NCBI RefSeq assembly: GCF_900105785.1
Contig: NZ_LT629799.1
Span: 1-64,000, forward strand
Reading direction: 5' to 3'
Source of the DNA: Microlunatus sagamiharensis
GTDB taxonomy: Bacteria > Actinomycetota > Actinomycetes > Propionibacteriales > Propionibacteriaceae
DNA: 64,000 nt
Positions within the stretch are counted from its first letter, which is position 1. Each line of letters opens with the position of its first letter. The notes under the pieces are model-generated. The model did no database searches. It had not been told where the DNA came from and saw only the letters and a program-made list of their open reading frames with translations. The position numbers and the translations under genes were made by a program. Below, piece after piece: positions 25,309 through 33,215 of the stretch.

Positions 25309-25358
25309 GGTGGGGCGGGCCCGTACGCTGGGCGGCCCGACCCACCGCAGGAGGCGCG

Positions 25359-26486
25359 ATGGCGAACGACTGGCTCAAGGACTCCTTCCGGAGCGAGTAC
25401 GAGTCCTCGTCGGAGGCGATCGGACGCTTCAACCTCGCGGTCTTCGGCAAGACCGGCGTGGGCAAGTCGACGCTGGTGAACGCGGTCTTCGGCGAGGAGG
25501 TCGCCCGGGTCGGGATCGGCGAGCCGGTGACGCAGGGCAGCCACCTCTACCTCGACAAGGTCGGCAGCCTGGGGATCGTCGACACCCAGGGCTTGGAGAT
25601 CGGCACCGACGACAAGAAGATCATCGACGAGATGCAGAAGATGATCAACCGCACCCGCAAGCTCCCGCTGAGCGAGCAGGTGCACGTGGCCTGGTACTGC
25701 GTGCGTGGGATGGACCGGCGCTTCGAGGACACCGAGGCCGACTTCGTGCGCGCGCTCGACGACCTCGGGCTGCCGGTGATCATCGTGATGACGCAGGTGC
25801 CGCGCAACGCCTCGGGCTTCCACCCCGACGCGGTCGCCCTGGCCGAGCTGGTCCGCCAGCGCCACCTGCCGGTGGTGCCCGGCAGCCCGTACTTCACCTA
25901 CGCCAAGCCCGACGACTTCACCGGCCAGCCCGCGTACGGACTGCGAGAGGTCCTCGATGCCACCTTTCGCGTTGCGCCAGAAGGCGTACACGGAGCCCTG
26001 GTCGCAGCGCAGGAGATCGATCATTCCCGGAAGGCGTCCGAGGCCCAGAAGGTGATCGCGGCCGCGGCGTCCAGCGCCGCGGCGAGCGCGGCCGTGCCGG
26101 TGCCCTTCTCCGACGCGGTGATGCTCGTGCCGATCCAGCTCGGGATGATGGCCAAGATCGCGCAGCTCTACAAGATCAAGTTCGACCGGGCGGCGCTCAT
26201 GGCGATCGCGTCGACGACCGCCGCGACGCAGGCCGGGCGGGCGACGTTCACCGGGCTGCTGAAGCTCGTGCCGGGGGCGGGCACCGTGGCCGGGGGCCTG
26301 ATCGGCGCGGGTGTCGCCTCGTCGTACACGTACGCCATGGGCCAGGCCTGGCTGGTCGTCTGCCAGCGCGCGGCGACGGGTTCGTTCGGCCGGGTCGGCG
26401 GGATGCTGGACACCGACGCCGTGCGCGAAGCCTTCACCGAGGAGTTCAAGAAGCGGCTCAAGATCAGGTCGAAGACCTCGGCCTGA
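25359..26486 (+). CDS. Membrane-associated GTPase with DUF697-like C-terminus
   Basis: The 375-residue protein has a P-loop LAVFGKTGVGKSTLVNAVFG (residues about 25-44), a G3 motif GIVDTQG and a nucleotide-base motif VIIVMTQVPRN, where TQVP replaces the usual TKxD. The C-terminal half contains Ala/Gly-rich hydrophobic stretches (SSAAASAAVPVPFSDAVMLV, LVPGAGTVAGGLIGAGVASS), typical of the DUF697/YcjF-like domain that attaches Era-related GTPases to membranes. ATG 25359 has GGAGG 7 nt upstream and a TACGCT box at 25323. It follows the SARP gene by 50 nt on the same strand. No function is known for this branch; a role in envelope stress is only a guess. Confidence 0.8.
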   Translation: MANDWLKDSFRSEYESSSEAIGRFNLAVFGKTGVGKSTLVNAVFGEEVARVGIGEPVTQGSHLYLDKVGSLGIVDTQGLEIGTDDKKIIDEMQKMINRTRKLPLSEQVHVAWYCVRGMDRRFEDTEADFVRALDDLGLPVIIVMTQVPRNASGFHPDAVALAELVRQRHLPVVPGSPYFTYAKPDDFTGQPAYGLREVLDATFRVAPEGVHGALVAAQEIDHSRKASEAQKVIAAAASSAAASAAVPVPFSDAVMLVPIQLGMMAKIAQLYKIKFDRAALMAIASTTAATQAGRATFTGLLKLVPGAGTVAGGLIGAGVASSYTYAMGQAWLVVCQRAATGSFGRVGGMLDTDAVREAFTEEFKKRLKIRSKTSA

Positions 26487-26508
26487 GGGCGTCGCCCGGG
26501 GACGTGCG

Positions 26509-26997
26509 TCAGAACCAGTCGAAGAAGCGCGTCCACCAGGTCCCGCCGTGGCCGCCGCCGACGACGAGCTCGCTCGGGCCGTCGTACTCGCGCCACAGCT
26601 CCGGCTCCGGCACGATCACGTAGCCCAGGTCGTCGAGGACCCCTTCGAGCCGTGCGTCGTCCTCCGGGTCCAGCAGCAGCGCCGTCTCCTCGGCTTCGTA
26701 GGCGCCGGGGTTCTCGACCGACACGGTCACCAGCGACCCGAAGCTGCTGACGCAGACCACCAGCTGCGCGCCGGTCCGCGTCGCCTCCGCCGGCACGCGG
26801 AGCGTGCCCCAGAAGCTCGCGTCCTGCTCGTCGGGGTCGGCGGTGCAGCGGCAGCGGAAGGCGGCCTCCACCCGCTCGACGAGCGTGCGGAACCGTTCGG
26901 CGGTGGCCGCCCGGTCGAAGTCGGCGGGTCGCTCGAGGTGGTCGGGGTCGTCGAGCTCGCGGAGCCGTCGCCACAGCGCCTCCCCGGTGAGCCTCAT
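26509..26997 (-). CDS. Hypothetical protein, 162 residues
   Basis: The soluble, acidic protein starts MRLTGEALWRRLRELDDPDH and ends WWTRFFDWF, unusually rich in Trp and Phe. The middle has a beta-strand-rich stretch TGAQLVVCVSSFGSLVTVSV and an acidic segment ALLLDPEDDARLEGVLDDLG followed by YVIVPEPELWREYDG. I recognise no family motif. It is convergent with the GTPase gene and divergent from the GH13 gene. The coding call rests on its clean reading frame and actinobacterial codon bias. Confidence 0.6.
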   Translation of the reverse strand: MRLTGEALWRRLRELDDPDHLERPADFDRAATAERFRTLVERVEAAFRCRCTADPDEQDASFWGTLRVPAEATRTGAQLVVCVSSFGSLVTVSVENPGAYEAEETALLLDPEDDARLEGVLDDLGYVIVPEPELWREYDGPSELVVGGGHGGTWWTRFFDWF

Positions 26998-27082
26998 GCC
27001 GACATCGTGACCGACGAGAGCCTGATTCGTTCAAGATCAACCGCGCTCCGGGCTGCCCGGTCCTGCTGAGTAGGCTTCTCAG

Positions 27083-28984
27083 GTGACCACTCCGGACGTC
27101 CGGGGGCTGCTCGACGGCGAGCCGCGCCATGACCAGGCCGTGTTCGAGACCCGGCTGCGGCGTTACTGGCCCGACCTGCTGACCGGCCTCGGCGGGGCCT
27201 ACCCCGCCCACGCCGTGGAGATGGCCGAGCGGCTCGTCGAGATCGCCGCGGACGGGTTCCGTCGGCGGCCGGCCGACCTCCGGGTGCTCGACCTGCAGCG
27301 CCACGCCGACCCGCAGTGGTTCGGCCACCAGTCGATGCTCGGCTACGCGACGTACACCGACCTGTTCGGCGGGACGCTGAAGGGCGTGGGGGAGAAGGTG
27401 GACTACCTCTCCGAGCTCGGCGTGACCTACCTGCACCTGATGCCCCTGCTCCGCCCGCGACCCGGGCAGAGCGACGGCGGCTACGCGGTCATGGACTACC
27501 GCGCCGTGCGCGAGGATCTCGGCACGGTCGAGGACCTCCGCGACCTCGCCACCACGCTCCGCTCGCGCGGCATCTCGCTCACGCTCGACCTGGTGCTCAA
27601 CCATGTCGCGCGCGAGCACCCCTGGGCCGCCGCGGCCCGCGCCGGCGACGCGTACCACCGCCGCTTCTTCCACCTGTACGCCGACCGCGAGCTGCCGGAC
27701 GCCTACGAGCGGACGCTGCCCGAGGTCTTCCCGGACACCGCGCCGGGCAGCTTCACCTTCGACGAGGAGTCGAGCTCGTGGGTGTGGACCACGTTCAACT
27801 CCTGGCAGTGGGACCTGAACTGGCACAACCCGGACGTCTTCTACGAGTTCGCCGACCTGGTCCTGTGGCTGGCCAACCTCGGCGTCGAGTGCCTCCGCCT
27901 CGACGCGATCGCCTTCATCTTCAAGCGGATGGGCACCTCCTGCCAGAACCAGCCCGAGGTCCACGCGATCACGCAGGCCCTGCGCGCCGTCGCACGCATC
28001 GCGGCGCCGGCGCTCATCTTCAAGGCCGAGGCGATCGTCGGCCCCGCGGACCTCGCGCCCTACCTCGGCGTCGGCAAGCACGCCGGCCGGGTGAGCGACA
28101 TGGCCTACCAGAACTCGCTCATGGTGCAGATCTGGTCGTCCCTCGCCGCCAAGGACACCCGGCTCTTCTGCGCGGCCATGAACCGCTTCCCGGCCAAGCC
28201 GCCGACGACGGTCTGGGCCACCTACCTTCGTTGCCACGACGACATCGGCTGGGCCATCGACGACGCCGACGCCGCCTCGGTCGGGCTCAACGGCCACGAG
28301 CACCGCCGCTTCCTCGCCGACTTCTACGCTGGCACCTACCCGATGAGCGACGCCCGCGGGCTGGTCTTCCAGGAGAACCTCGAGACCGGCGACCGGCGCA
28401 TCAGCGGCACCGCGGCGTCGCTGGCCGGGGTGGAGGCGGCGCTCGCCGGCGGCGACGAGGAGCACCTCGAGCTCGCCGTGCGCAAGCTGCTGCTCGCCCA
28501 CGCGATGTTCCTCGGCTTCGGCGGGCTGCCGCTGCTCTTCATGGGCGACGAGCTCGGCCTGCGCAACGACCACTCCTACGCCGAGGACCCCGACCACGTC
28601 GACGACAACCGCTGGGTCCACCGGCCCCGGATGCCCTGGGACGTCGCCGAGCGGCGTCACGAGCCGGGGACGCTCGAGCACCGCGTGTTCAGCGGGCTGC
28701 GGCACCTGGTCGCGGTGCGCTCGTCGCTGCCCGCGCTGGAGGCCTCCGTCGAGACCGAGGTCCAGGACCCCGTCAACCCCGGCGTCCTCGTCTACCTGCG
28801 CCACGCGCCGATGCAGACGATGGTCGCGGTGCACAACGTGACGCCCGAGCCGCAGAGCCTGCCGCGCTGGGTCGTGCCCGTGGGCAGCTGGGCCTGGGAC
28901 GCGCTCACCGAGGAGACGCCCCTCGACGACGGACCCCTGCGCCTGGAGCCGTACGAGGTGCGCTGGTTCGTCCAGGCGACGTAG
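27083..28984 (+). CDS. Amylosucrase-like GH13 enzyme
   Basis: The 633-residue protein matches GH13 subfamily 4 (amylosucrase/sucrose hydrolase) in length and motifs: WFGHQSMLGYATYTDLFGGT, GVTYLHLMPLLRPRPGQSDG followed by GYAV, the region-I motif LDLVLNHVAREHPWA, the nucleophile Asp in VECLRLDAIAFIFK, the acid Glu in LIFKAEAIVGPADLA and the transition-state Asp in YLRCHDDIGWA. These enzymes cleave sucrose, building alpha-glucan or releasing glucose and fructose; without a signal peptide it acts in the cytoplasm. GTG 27083 follows a TAGGCT box by 6 nt, so it is probably leaderless. A long palindrome lies just after the stop. Confidence 0.88.
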   Translation: MTTPDVRGLLDGEPRHDQAVFETRLRRYWPDLLTGLGGAYPAHAVEMAERLVEIAADGFRRRPADLRVLDLQRHADPQWFGHQSMLGYATYTDLFGGTLKGVGEKVDYLSELGVTYLHLMPLLRPRPGQSDGGYAVMDYRAVREDLGTVEDLRDLATTLRSRGISLTLDLVLNHVAREHPWAAAARAGDAYHRRFFHLYADRELPDAYERTLPEVFPDTAPGSFTFDEESSSWVWTTFNSWQWDLNWHNPDVFYEFADLVLWLANLGVECLRLDAIAFIFKRMGTSCQNQPEVHAITQALRAVARIAAPALIFKAEAIVGPADLAPYLGVGKHAGRVSDMAYQNSLMVQIWSSLAAKDTRLFCAAMNRFPAKPPTTVWATYLRCHDDIGWAIDDADAASVGLNGHEHRRFLADFYAGTYPMSDARGLVFQENLETGDRRISGTAASLAGVEAALAGGDEEHLELAVRKLLLAHAMFLGFGGLPLLFMGDELGLRNDHSYAEDPDHVDDNRWVHRPRMPWDVAERRHEPGTLEHRVFSGLRHLVAVRSSLPALEASVETEVQDPVNPGVLVYLRHAPMQTMVAVHNVTPEPQSLPRWVVPVGSWAWDALTEETPLDDGPLRLEPYEVRWFVQAT

Positions 28985-28985
28985 A

Positions 28986-29138
28986 TCCCGACGGGCACCA
29001 CCGCTCCGGGCTCTCACGACGCCGACTTCCCCGTTCGCCTCGACGCCGCGTCGTTCCTCGCTGGTCGGGGCGGGCGTGCGGCGTCGGGGCGAACGGGGAA
29101 GACGGCGCCGAGCCCCTCGCTCCTGGCACCCGTCGGGA
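28986..29138. repeat. 153-bp long imperfect palindrome
   Basis: Inner arms 29020-29049 and 29078-29107 are 30 nt each and match with about two mismatches (core CTTCCCCGTTCGCC / GGGCGAACGGGGAAG type). Outer arms 28986-29000 and 29124-29138 (TCCCGACGGGCACCA and its near reverse complement) match with two mismatches, and GGGCTC/GAGCCC pair between them. It starts 2 nt after the GH13 stop. No open reading frame of its own is apparent. It differs in sequence from the four-copy hairpin family. Confidence 0.8.
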
Positions 29139-29218
29139 GGTCGGCCCGCGCTGAGGTGCTGGCGGTGCCCCGGAGGTCGGCCACGCGCTGCGGTCGGTCT
29201 TCTTCGTACGCTTCGTCG

Positions 29219-29704
29219 ATGGGTGCTGCGGCGGTCGTGCAGGAGGCGCTCGAGGGGCTCGGGCTGAAGTGGGGCCGGCGCGGGGACACGTTCACGGTGT
29301 CCCTGCCGGGGGAGCACAAGCTCGCGACGGAGTGCGCGCTCGAGGTGGGCGCGCACAGCGTGCAGCTGCGGGCGTTCGTGGCGCGGGCGCCGGAGCAGGA
29401 CGCGGACCGGGTGCACCGCTGGCTGCTCGAGCGCAACCTGCGCCTCGGTGGCGTGGCCTTCTGCGTCGACCACCTCGGCGACGTCTACCTCGTCGGCCGG
29501 CTGCCGGTCGGCGGGCTCGTCGCGGACAGCGTCGACCAGCTGCTCGGCGCGCTCGCGGAGACCGCGGACTCCAGCTTCGACACGATCGTCGGGCTGGGGT
29601 TCGCGGACAGCATCCGGCGCGAGTGGGCCTGGCGCCGGGCCCGCGGCGAGTCGACGCGCAACCTCGAGGCGTTCAGCCGGCTCGACCCGGGCGACGCTCC
29701 CTGA
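29219..29704 (+). CDS. YbjN-domain protein
   Basis: The 161-residue protein contains a YbjN-type alpha/beta fold: LGLKWGRRGDTFTVSLPGEH, CALEVGAHSVQLRAFVARAP, HRWLLERNLRLGGVAFCVDH and GDVYLVGRLPVGG. These resemble the chaperone-like YbjN/T3SS-chaperone fold. In Mycobacterium a similar protein (Rv0487) lies near gpm1, senX3 and regX3, and the same order is kept here. ATG 29219 follows a TACGCT box by 6 nt, suggesting a leaderless transcript. Its stop codon lies inside a 22-bp palindrome shared with the convergent gene. The precise function is unknown. Confidence 0.78.
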   Translation: MGAAAVVQEALEGLGLKWGRRGDTFTVSLPGEHKLATECALEVGAHSVQLRAFVARAPEQDADRVHRWLLERNLRLGGVAFCVDHLGDVYLVGRLPVGGLVADSVDQLLGALAETADSSFDTIVGLGFADSIRREWAWRRARGESTRNLEAFSRLDPGDAP

Positions 29705-29722
29705 GCCTGTCGACAGGCTCAG
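29701..29722. terminator. 22-bp perfect palindrome holding both stop codons of a convergent pair
   Basis: CTGAGCCTGTC (29701-29711) is followed directly by its exact reverse complement. The TGA of the YbjN gene (29702-29704) and the TGA of the PPOX gene (29721-29719) both lie inside it. It belongs to the CTGAGCCTGTCGA repeat type also found at 36066, 36146 and 63086. A bidirectional terminator role is likely. Confidence 0.65.
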
Positions 29723-30195
29723 CCGTCCAGGCGGGCGGCGACCTCGGCGGGGAAGCCGCCGGTGGCGATCGGGCCCCAGCGCGTCGGCGTGATGCGCAGG
29801 AGCGACTTGTCCTGGAGCCGCATCGCCGCGCGGTACTCGTCCCAGTCGGGGTGCTCGCCGGCGATGGAGCGGAAGTAGTCGACGAGCCCGTCCTCGGCCT
29901 CGGGCATGTGCAGCACCTCGGCGTCGCCGTCGACCTGCACCCACGGGCCGTCCCACTCGTCGCTGATCACGCAGACCGACACCGGCGGGCGCTGCTCGGC
30001 GTTCGTCACCTTGGCCCGCGCCGGGTAGGACGAGATCACGAGGCGGCCCTGGGCGTCGACCCCGCCGGACACGGGGGACAGCTGCGGACGGCCGTCGCGC
30101 CGCGTCGTGGCCAGCAGGAAACGGTGCCGCGGGCGGACGAAGTCGAGGAGCTCGTCGAGCGTCGCGGAGGTGTTGGTGGCGATAGAGCGGGGCAC
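29719..30195 (-). CDS. PPOX-class F420-dependent oxidoreductase
   Basis: The 158-residue protein has the split-beta-barrel pattern of pyridoxamine-5-phosphate-oxidase-like proteins: RHRFLLATTRRDGRPQLSPV, GRLVISSYPARAKVTNAEQR, VSVCVISDEWDGPWVQVDGD and a C-terminal KSLLRITPTRWGP. The RDGRPQLSPV strand and the KVTN motif are typical of actinobacterial F420-binding members. GTG 30195 follows a TAAGGT box by 6 nt (leaderless type). It is convergent with the YbjN gene and divergent from gpmA. The natural substrate is unknown. Confidence 0.82.
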   Translation of the reverse strand: MPRSIATNTSATLDELLDFVRPRHRFLLATTRRDGRPQLSPVSGGVDAQGRLVISSYPARAKVTNAEQRPPVSVCVISDEWDGPWVQVDGDAEVLHMPEAEDGLVDYFRSIAGEHPDWDEYRAAMRLQDKSLLRITPTRWGPIATGGFPAEVAARLDG

Positions 30196-30276
30196 GCCGC
30201 GACCTTAGGGCCCAGGCCTCCCGGACGAGGAGCGGGCAGGCCCTTGTGCGGACGACCCGCTCGATAGGCTCGCGTC

Positions 30277-31023
30277 ATGACCTCGACCCTGATCCTCCTC
30301 CGGCACGGCGAGAGCGAGTGGAACGCCAAGAACCTCTTCACCGGCTGGGTGGACGTCGACCTCAACGAGAAGGGCGCGGCCGAGGCCAAGCGCGGCGGCG
30401 AGCTGCTCGTCGAGGCCGGTCTGCTCCCCGACGTGGTCCACACCTCGCTGCTCAAGCGGGCGATCCGCACGGCGCAGATCGCGCTCATGGAGGCCGAGCG
30501 CCACTGGGTCCCGACCCGGCGCTCGTGGCGGCTCAACGAGCGTCACTACGGCGCGCTGCAGGGCAAGGACAAGAAGGCGACGCTCGCGGAGTTCGGCGAG
30601 GAGCAGTTCATGACCTGGCGCCGCTCGTACGACGTGCCCCCGCCCCCGATCGACCGCGACGACGAGTTCGCGAACTTCCACGACCCGCGCTACGCGAGCC
30701 TGCCGCCGGACGCCCGTCCCGCGACGGAGTGCCTCAAGGACGTGCTGCTGCGCGCGCTGCCGTACTGGTACGACGCGATCGCTCCCGACCTGCAGGCCGG
30801 CAAGGTCACCCTCGTCGCCGCGCACGGCAACTCGCTGCGCGCGATCGTCAAGCACCTCGACCAGATCGGCGACGCCGAGGTCGTGAGCCTGAACATCCCG
30901 ACCGGCATCCCGCTGGTCTACGAGCTCGACGACGACCTGCGCCCGACCGGCCCCGGCCGCTACCTCGACCCCGAGGCCGCGGCGGCCTCCATCGAGGCGG
31001 TCAAGAACCAGGGCAAGAAGTAG
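30277..31023 (+). CDS. gpmA: 2,3-bisphosphoglycerate-dependent phosphoglycerate mutase
   Basis: The 248-residue protein has the phosphohistidine motif [20 protein letters not shown] near the N-terminus, [20 protein letters not shown], and the second catalytic His in [18 protein letters not shown]. It interconverts 3- and 2-phosphoglycerate in glycolysis and gluconeogenesis. ATG 30277 lies 6 nt after a TAGGCT box, so it is probably leaderless. Its place before phoU and senX3-regX3 mirrors Mycobacterium (gpm1-senX3-regX3). A 20-bp perfect hairpin follows. Confidence 0.95.
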   Translation: MTSTLILLRHGESEWNAKNLFTGWVDVDLNEKGAAEAKRGGELLVEAGLLPDVVHTSLLKRAIRTAQIALMEAERHWVPTRRSWRLNERHYGALQGKDKKATLAEFGEEQFMTWRRSYDVPPPPIDRDDEFANFHDPRYASLPPDARPATECLKDVLLRALPYWYDAIAPDLQAGKVTLVAAHGNSLRAIVKHLDQIGDAEVVSLNIPTGIPLVYELDDDLRPTGPGRYLDPEAAAASIEAVKNQGKK

Positions 31024-31044
31024 GCGCGAGCCGGAGGACGAGCA

Positions 31045-31087
31045 GACGACGAAGGGGCGGGGCCGACGGCCCCGCCCCTTCGTCGTC
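31045..31087. terminator. Bidirectional hairpin terminator between gpmA and phoU
   Basis: Positions 31045-31064 and 31068-31087 are perfect reverse complements (20 bp) around the trinucleotide GAC, with core GGGGCGGGGCC / GGCCCCGCCCC. Located between convergent gpmA and phoU, it can serve both directions; TTCGTC at its end gives a weak T-rich tail. Confidence 0.8.
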
Positions 31088-31093
31088 CCCGGC

Positions 31094-31759
31094 TCAGGGC
31101 TGGGGCCAGAAGTCCTCGTCCGGGAACTGCCCGGTGACGACGTAGATCACGCGGCGGCCCATCGAGGCCGCGTGGTCGGCGATGCGCTCGTAGTAGCGCC
31201 CGAGCAGGGCGACGTCGACGGCGGCCTCGACGCCGTCGTCCCAGTCCTCGCTGAGCAGCACGCGGAACTGCGTGCGGCGCAGCTCGTCCATCTCCTCGTC
31301 GCGGGTGCGCAGCTCCTGCGCGACCTGGATGTTGCGGTCGTTGAGGGTCTGGCCGGCGGTGACGACCATCTTCTCCGCGACGTCGCCCATCCGGACGAAG
31401 TTGGAGCGCAGCGTGGCGGGCACGGCGACCTCCGGGTAGCGCAGGCGGGCGATCTTCGCGACGTGCGCGGCGAGGTCACCCATCCGCTCGAGCTCGGTGA
31501 CCATGCGCAGCGTCGTGACGACGGTGCGGAGCTCGCCGGCGACCGGCGCCTGGCGGGCGAGCAGGGAGAAGGCCCGGCCCTCGACCTCGCGCTGCTTGGC
31601 GTCGAGCGCCTCGTCCTCGCTGATCACGACCTCGGCCAGCTGCAGGTCGGCCTCGAGGAGGGCGGTGGTCGCGGAGCGGACGGCGCTCGACACCGTCTGG
31701 CTCATCTGCACCAGGTCGGCGAGGATGTCGTCGAGCTGCTCGCGGTAGTTCTCGCGCAT
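31094..31759 (-). CDS. phoU: Phosphate signalling protein PhoU
   Basis: The 221-residue all-helical protein contains two PhoU repeats: YREQLDDILADLVQMSQTVS with LEADLQLAEVVISEDEALDA, and TLRMVTELERMGDLAAHVAK paired with VALLGRYYERIADHAASMGR. The E-R-x-G/A-D metal-binding motifs ERMGDLA and ERIADHA are both intact. PhoU damps phosphate-starvation signalling through the PstSCAB transporter and the sensor kinase. ATG 31759 is taken as start; an upstream in-frame ATG at 31777 is possible. It is divergent from senX3, and the shared 178-nt region carries PHO-box-like repeats, so autoregulation by RegX3 is likely. Confidence 0.93.
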   Translation of the reverse strand: MRENYREQLDDILADLVQMSQTVSSAVRSATTALLEADLQLAEVVISEDEALDAKQREVEGRAFSLLARQAPVAGELRTVVTTLRMVTELERMGDLAAHVAKIARLRYPEVAVPATLRSNFVRMGDVAEKMVVTAGQTLNDRNIQVAQELRTRDEEMDELRRTQFRVLLSEDWDDGVEAAVDVALLGRYYERIADHAASMGRRVIYVVTGQFPDEDFWPQP

Positions 31760-31837
31760 GAACGAATCTTGTCCCATCTCAGAAGTGATCTGCGGCACCA
31801 CAGTAGGAGTGCCCCCGACCTCCGACCCGACACCGGC

Positions 31838-31931
31838 GTGAACGCCAGGTGAACGGGCCCCGAACGGCTGTCGACGCGTGCGCCTGAGGGCGCTCCGGAG
31901 GTGAAACGGAGGTGAACGGCGCCCCTAGGAT
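31838..31931. promoter_or_regulatory. PHO-box-like direct repeats and senX3 promoter
   Basis: Two pairs of 11-nt direct repeats occur: GTGAACGCCAG (31838) then GTGAACGGGCC (31849), and GTGAAACGGAG (31901) then GTGAACGGCGC (31912). On the other strand these read GTTCACC-type units in 11-nt steps, the form of actinobacterial PHO boxes bound by PhoP/RegX3-type regulators. A TAGGAT -10 box (31926-31931) sits 6 nt before the senX3 GTG, indicating a leaderless start. Confidence 0.65.
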
Positions 31932-31937
31932 CGCACC

Positions 31938-33215
31938 GTGAACCCACTCGGGGCCGCCGTCGTGCTGGTCGCGGGCATCCTCCTCGGCGCGTTCGTCACG
32001 TGGCTGCTGATGCGCCGCCCGTCCGCCGACGAGCCCATCACCTTCCTCGACGACGAGCCCGCGGTCGTCCCGGAGGGCGTCTCCGGCGTCCTCGCCGTGC
32101 TGAGCGCCTCCGCGGTCGTCGTGGGCCCGCACGACGAGGTCCTCGAGGCGACCCGCGCCGCGCGCTCGCTGGGCCTGGCCCGCGGCTCCCGCGTCGGCGT
32201 CGCCCAGGTCCTCGACCTCGTCCGCATGGTGCGGGCCGACGGCCAGACCCGGGTGCAGGACCTCGAGCTCCTGCGCGGCCCCGGCGAGGCCACGCTCTAC
32301 CTCAGCGCCCGCGTCGCGGCGCTCGCCGACGGGCTCGTCGTCGTGCTCGCCGACGACCTCACCGCCTCGCACCGCATCGAGGCCACGCGGCGCGACTTCG
32401 TCGCCAACGTCAGCCACGAGCTCAAGACGCCCATCGGGGCCATCTCTCTGCTGGCCGAGGCGGTCGAGGACGCCGCCGACGACCCCGACGCCGTACGCCG
32501 CTTCGCCGGCCGGATGGGCATCGAGTCGGCCCGCCTCGCCGACCTGGTCGGCCAGATCATCGACCTCTCGCGGCTGCAGGCCGACGACCCGCTCGCCGAG
32601 CCCCAGGTCGTCGAGATCGACGAGGTCCTGCACGACGCCGTCGACCGCTGCCGCGTGGACGCCGAGAAGCGGGGCGTCACGCTGACCCTCGCCGGCGCCC
32701 ACGGCGCCAAGGTGCTGGGCAACCTCCGCCAGCTCGGCACCGCCGTCGGCAACCTCGTCGAGAACGCCGTCGTCTACTCCGACCCCGGCGCCCGCGTCGT
32801 CGTCGCCGCGCACACACGGGCGCACGCCGAGGACGACGACGTCGAGATCACCGTCTCCGACACGGGCATCGGCATCTCACCGGCCGACGCGGAGCGCATC
32901 TTCGAGCGCTTCTACCGGGTCGACTACGGCCGCAGCCGTGCCAACGGGGGCACGGGGCTCGGCCTCTCCATCGTCAAGCACATCGCCGCCAGCCACGGCG
33001 GCAGGGTCGCCGTCTGGAGCCAGCCCGGCCGAGGCTCGACCTTCACGATCACCGTCCCCGCCCATCTCGCCCAGGTGCGCAGCACCGAGCGGGTCGGCAG
33101 TGACGAGACGCGCCCCGAGGAGGACGCAGTGCCGCAGGACCACGCAGTGCCGCAGGAACAGAGGAACAGCACCCACGACCGTGGGCAGGACCAGCCGCAG
33201 GAGGTGCGCTCGTGA
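31938..33215 (+). CDS. senX3: Phosphate-responsive sensor histidine kinase SenX3-like
   Basis: The 425-residue kinase has one N-terminal membrane segment (AAVVLVAGILLGAFVTWLLM), a PAS-like region, the phospho-acceptor motif FVANVSHELKTPIGAISLLA and an ATPase domain with N-box LVENAVVYSDPG, G1 VSDTGIGISPADAERIFERF and G2 GGTGLGLSIVKHIAASHGG. The C-terminal 50 residues are a polar tail (DETRPEEDAVPQDHAVPQEQ). The layout matches SenX3 of Mycobacterium, which phosphorylates RegX3 under phosphate limitation. GTG 31938 is leaderless-type, and its stop overlaps regX3 by four bases (GTGA). PHO-box-like repeats upstream suggest autoregulation. Confidence 0.9.
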   Translation: MNPLGAAVVLVAGILLGAFVTWLLMRRPSADEPITFLDDEPAVVPEGVSGVLAVLSASAVVVGPHDEVLEATRAARSLGLARGSRVGVAQVLDLVRMVRADGQTRVQDLELLRGPGEATLYLSARVAALADGLVVVLADDLTASHRIEATRRDFVANVSHELKTPIGAISLLAEAVEDAADDPDAVRRFAGRMGIESARLADLVGQIIDLSRLQADDPLAEPQVVEIDEVLHDAVDRCRVDAEKRGVTLTLAGAHGAKVLGNLRQLGTAVGNLVENAVVYSDPGARVVVAAHTRAHAEDDDVEITVSDTGIGISPADAERIFERFYRVDYGRSRANGGTGLGLSIVKHIAASHGGRVAVWSQPGRGSTFTITVPAHLAQVRSTERVGSDETRPEEDAVPQDHAVPQEQRNSTHDRGQDQPQEVRS

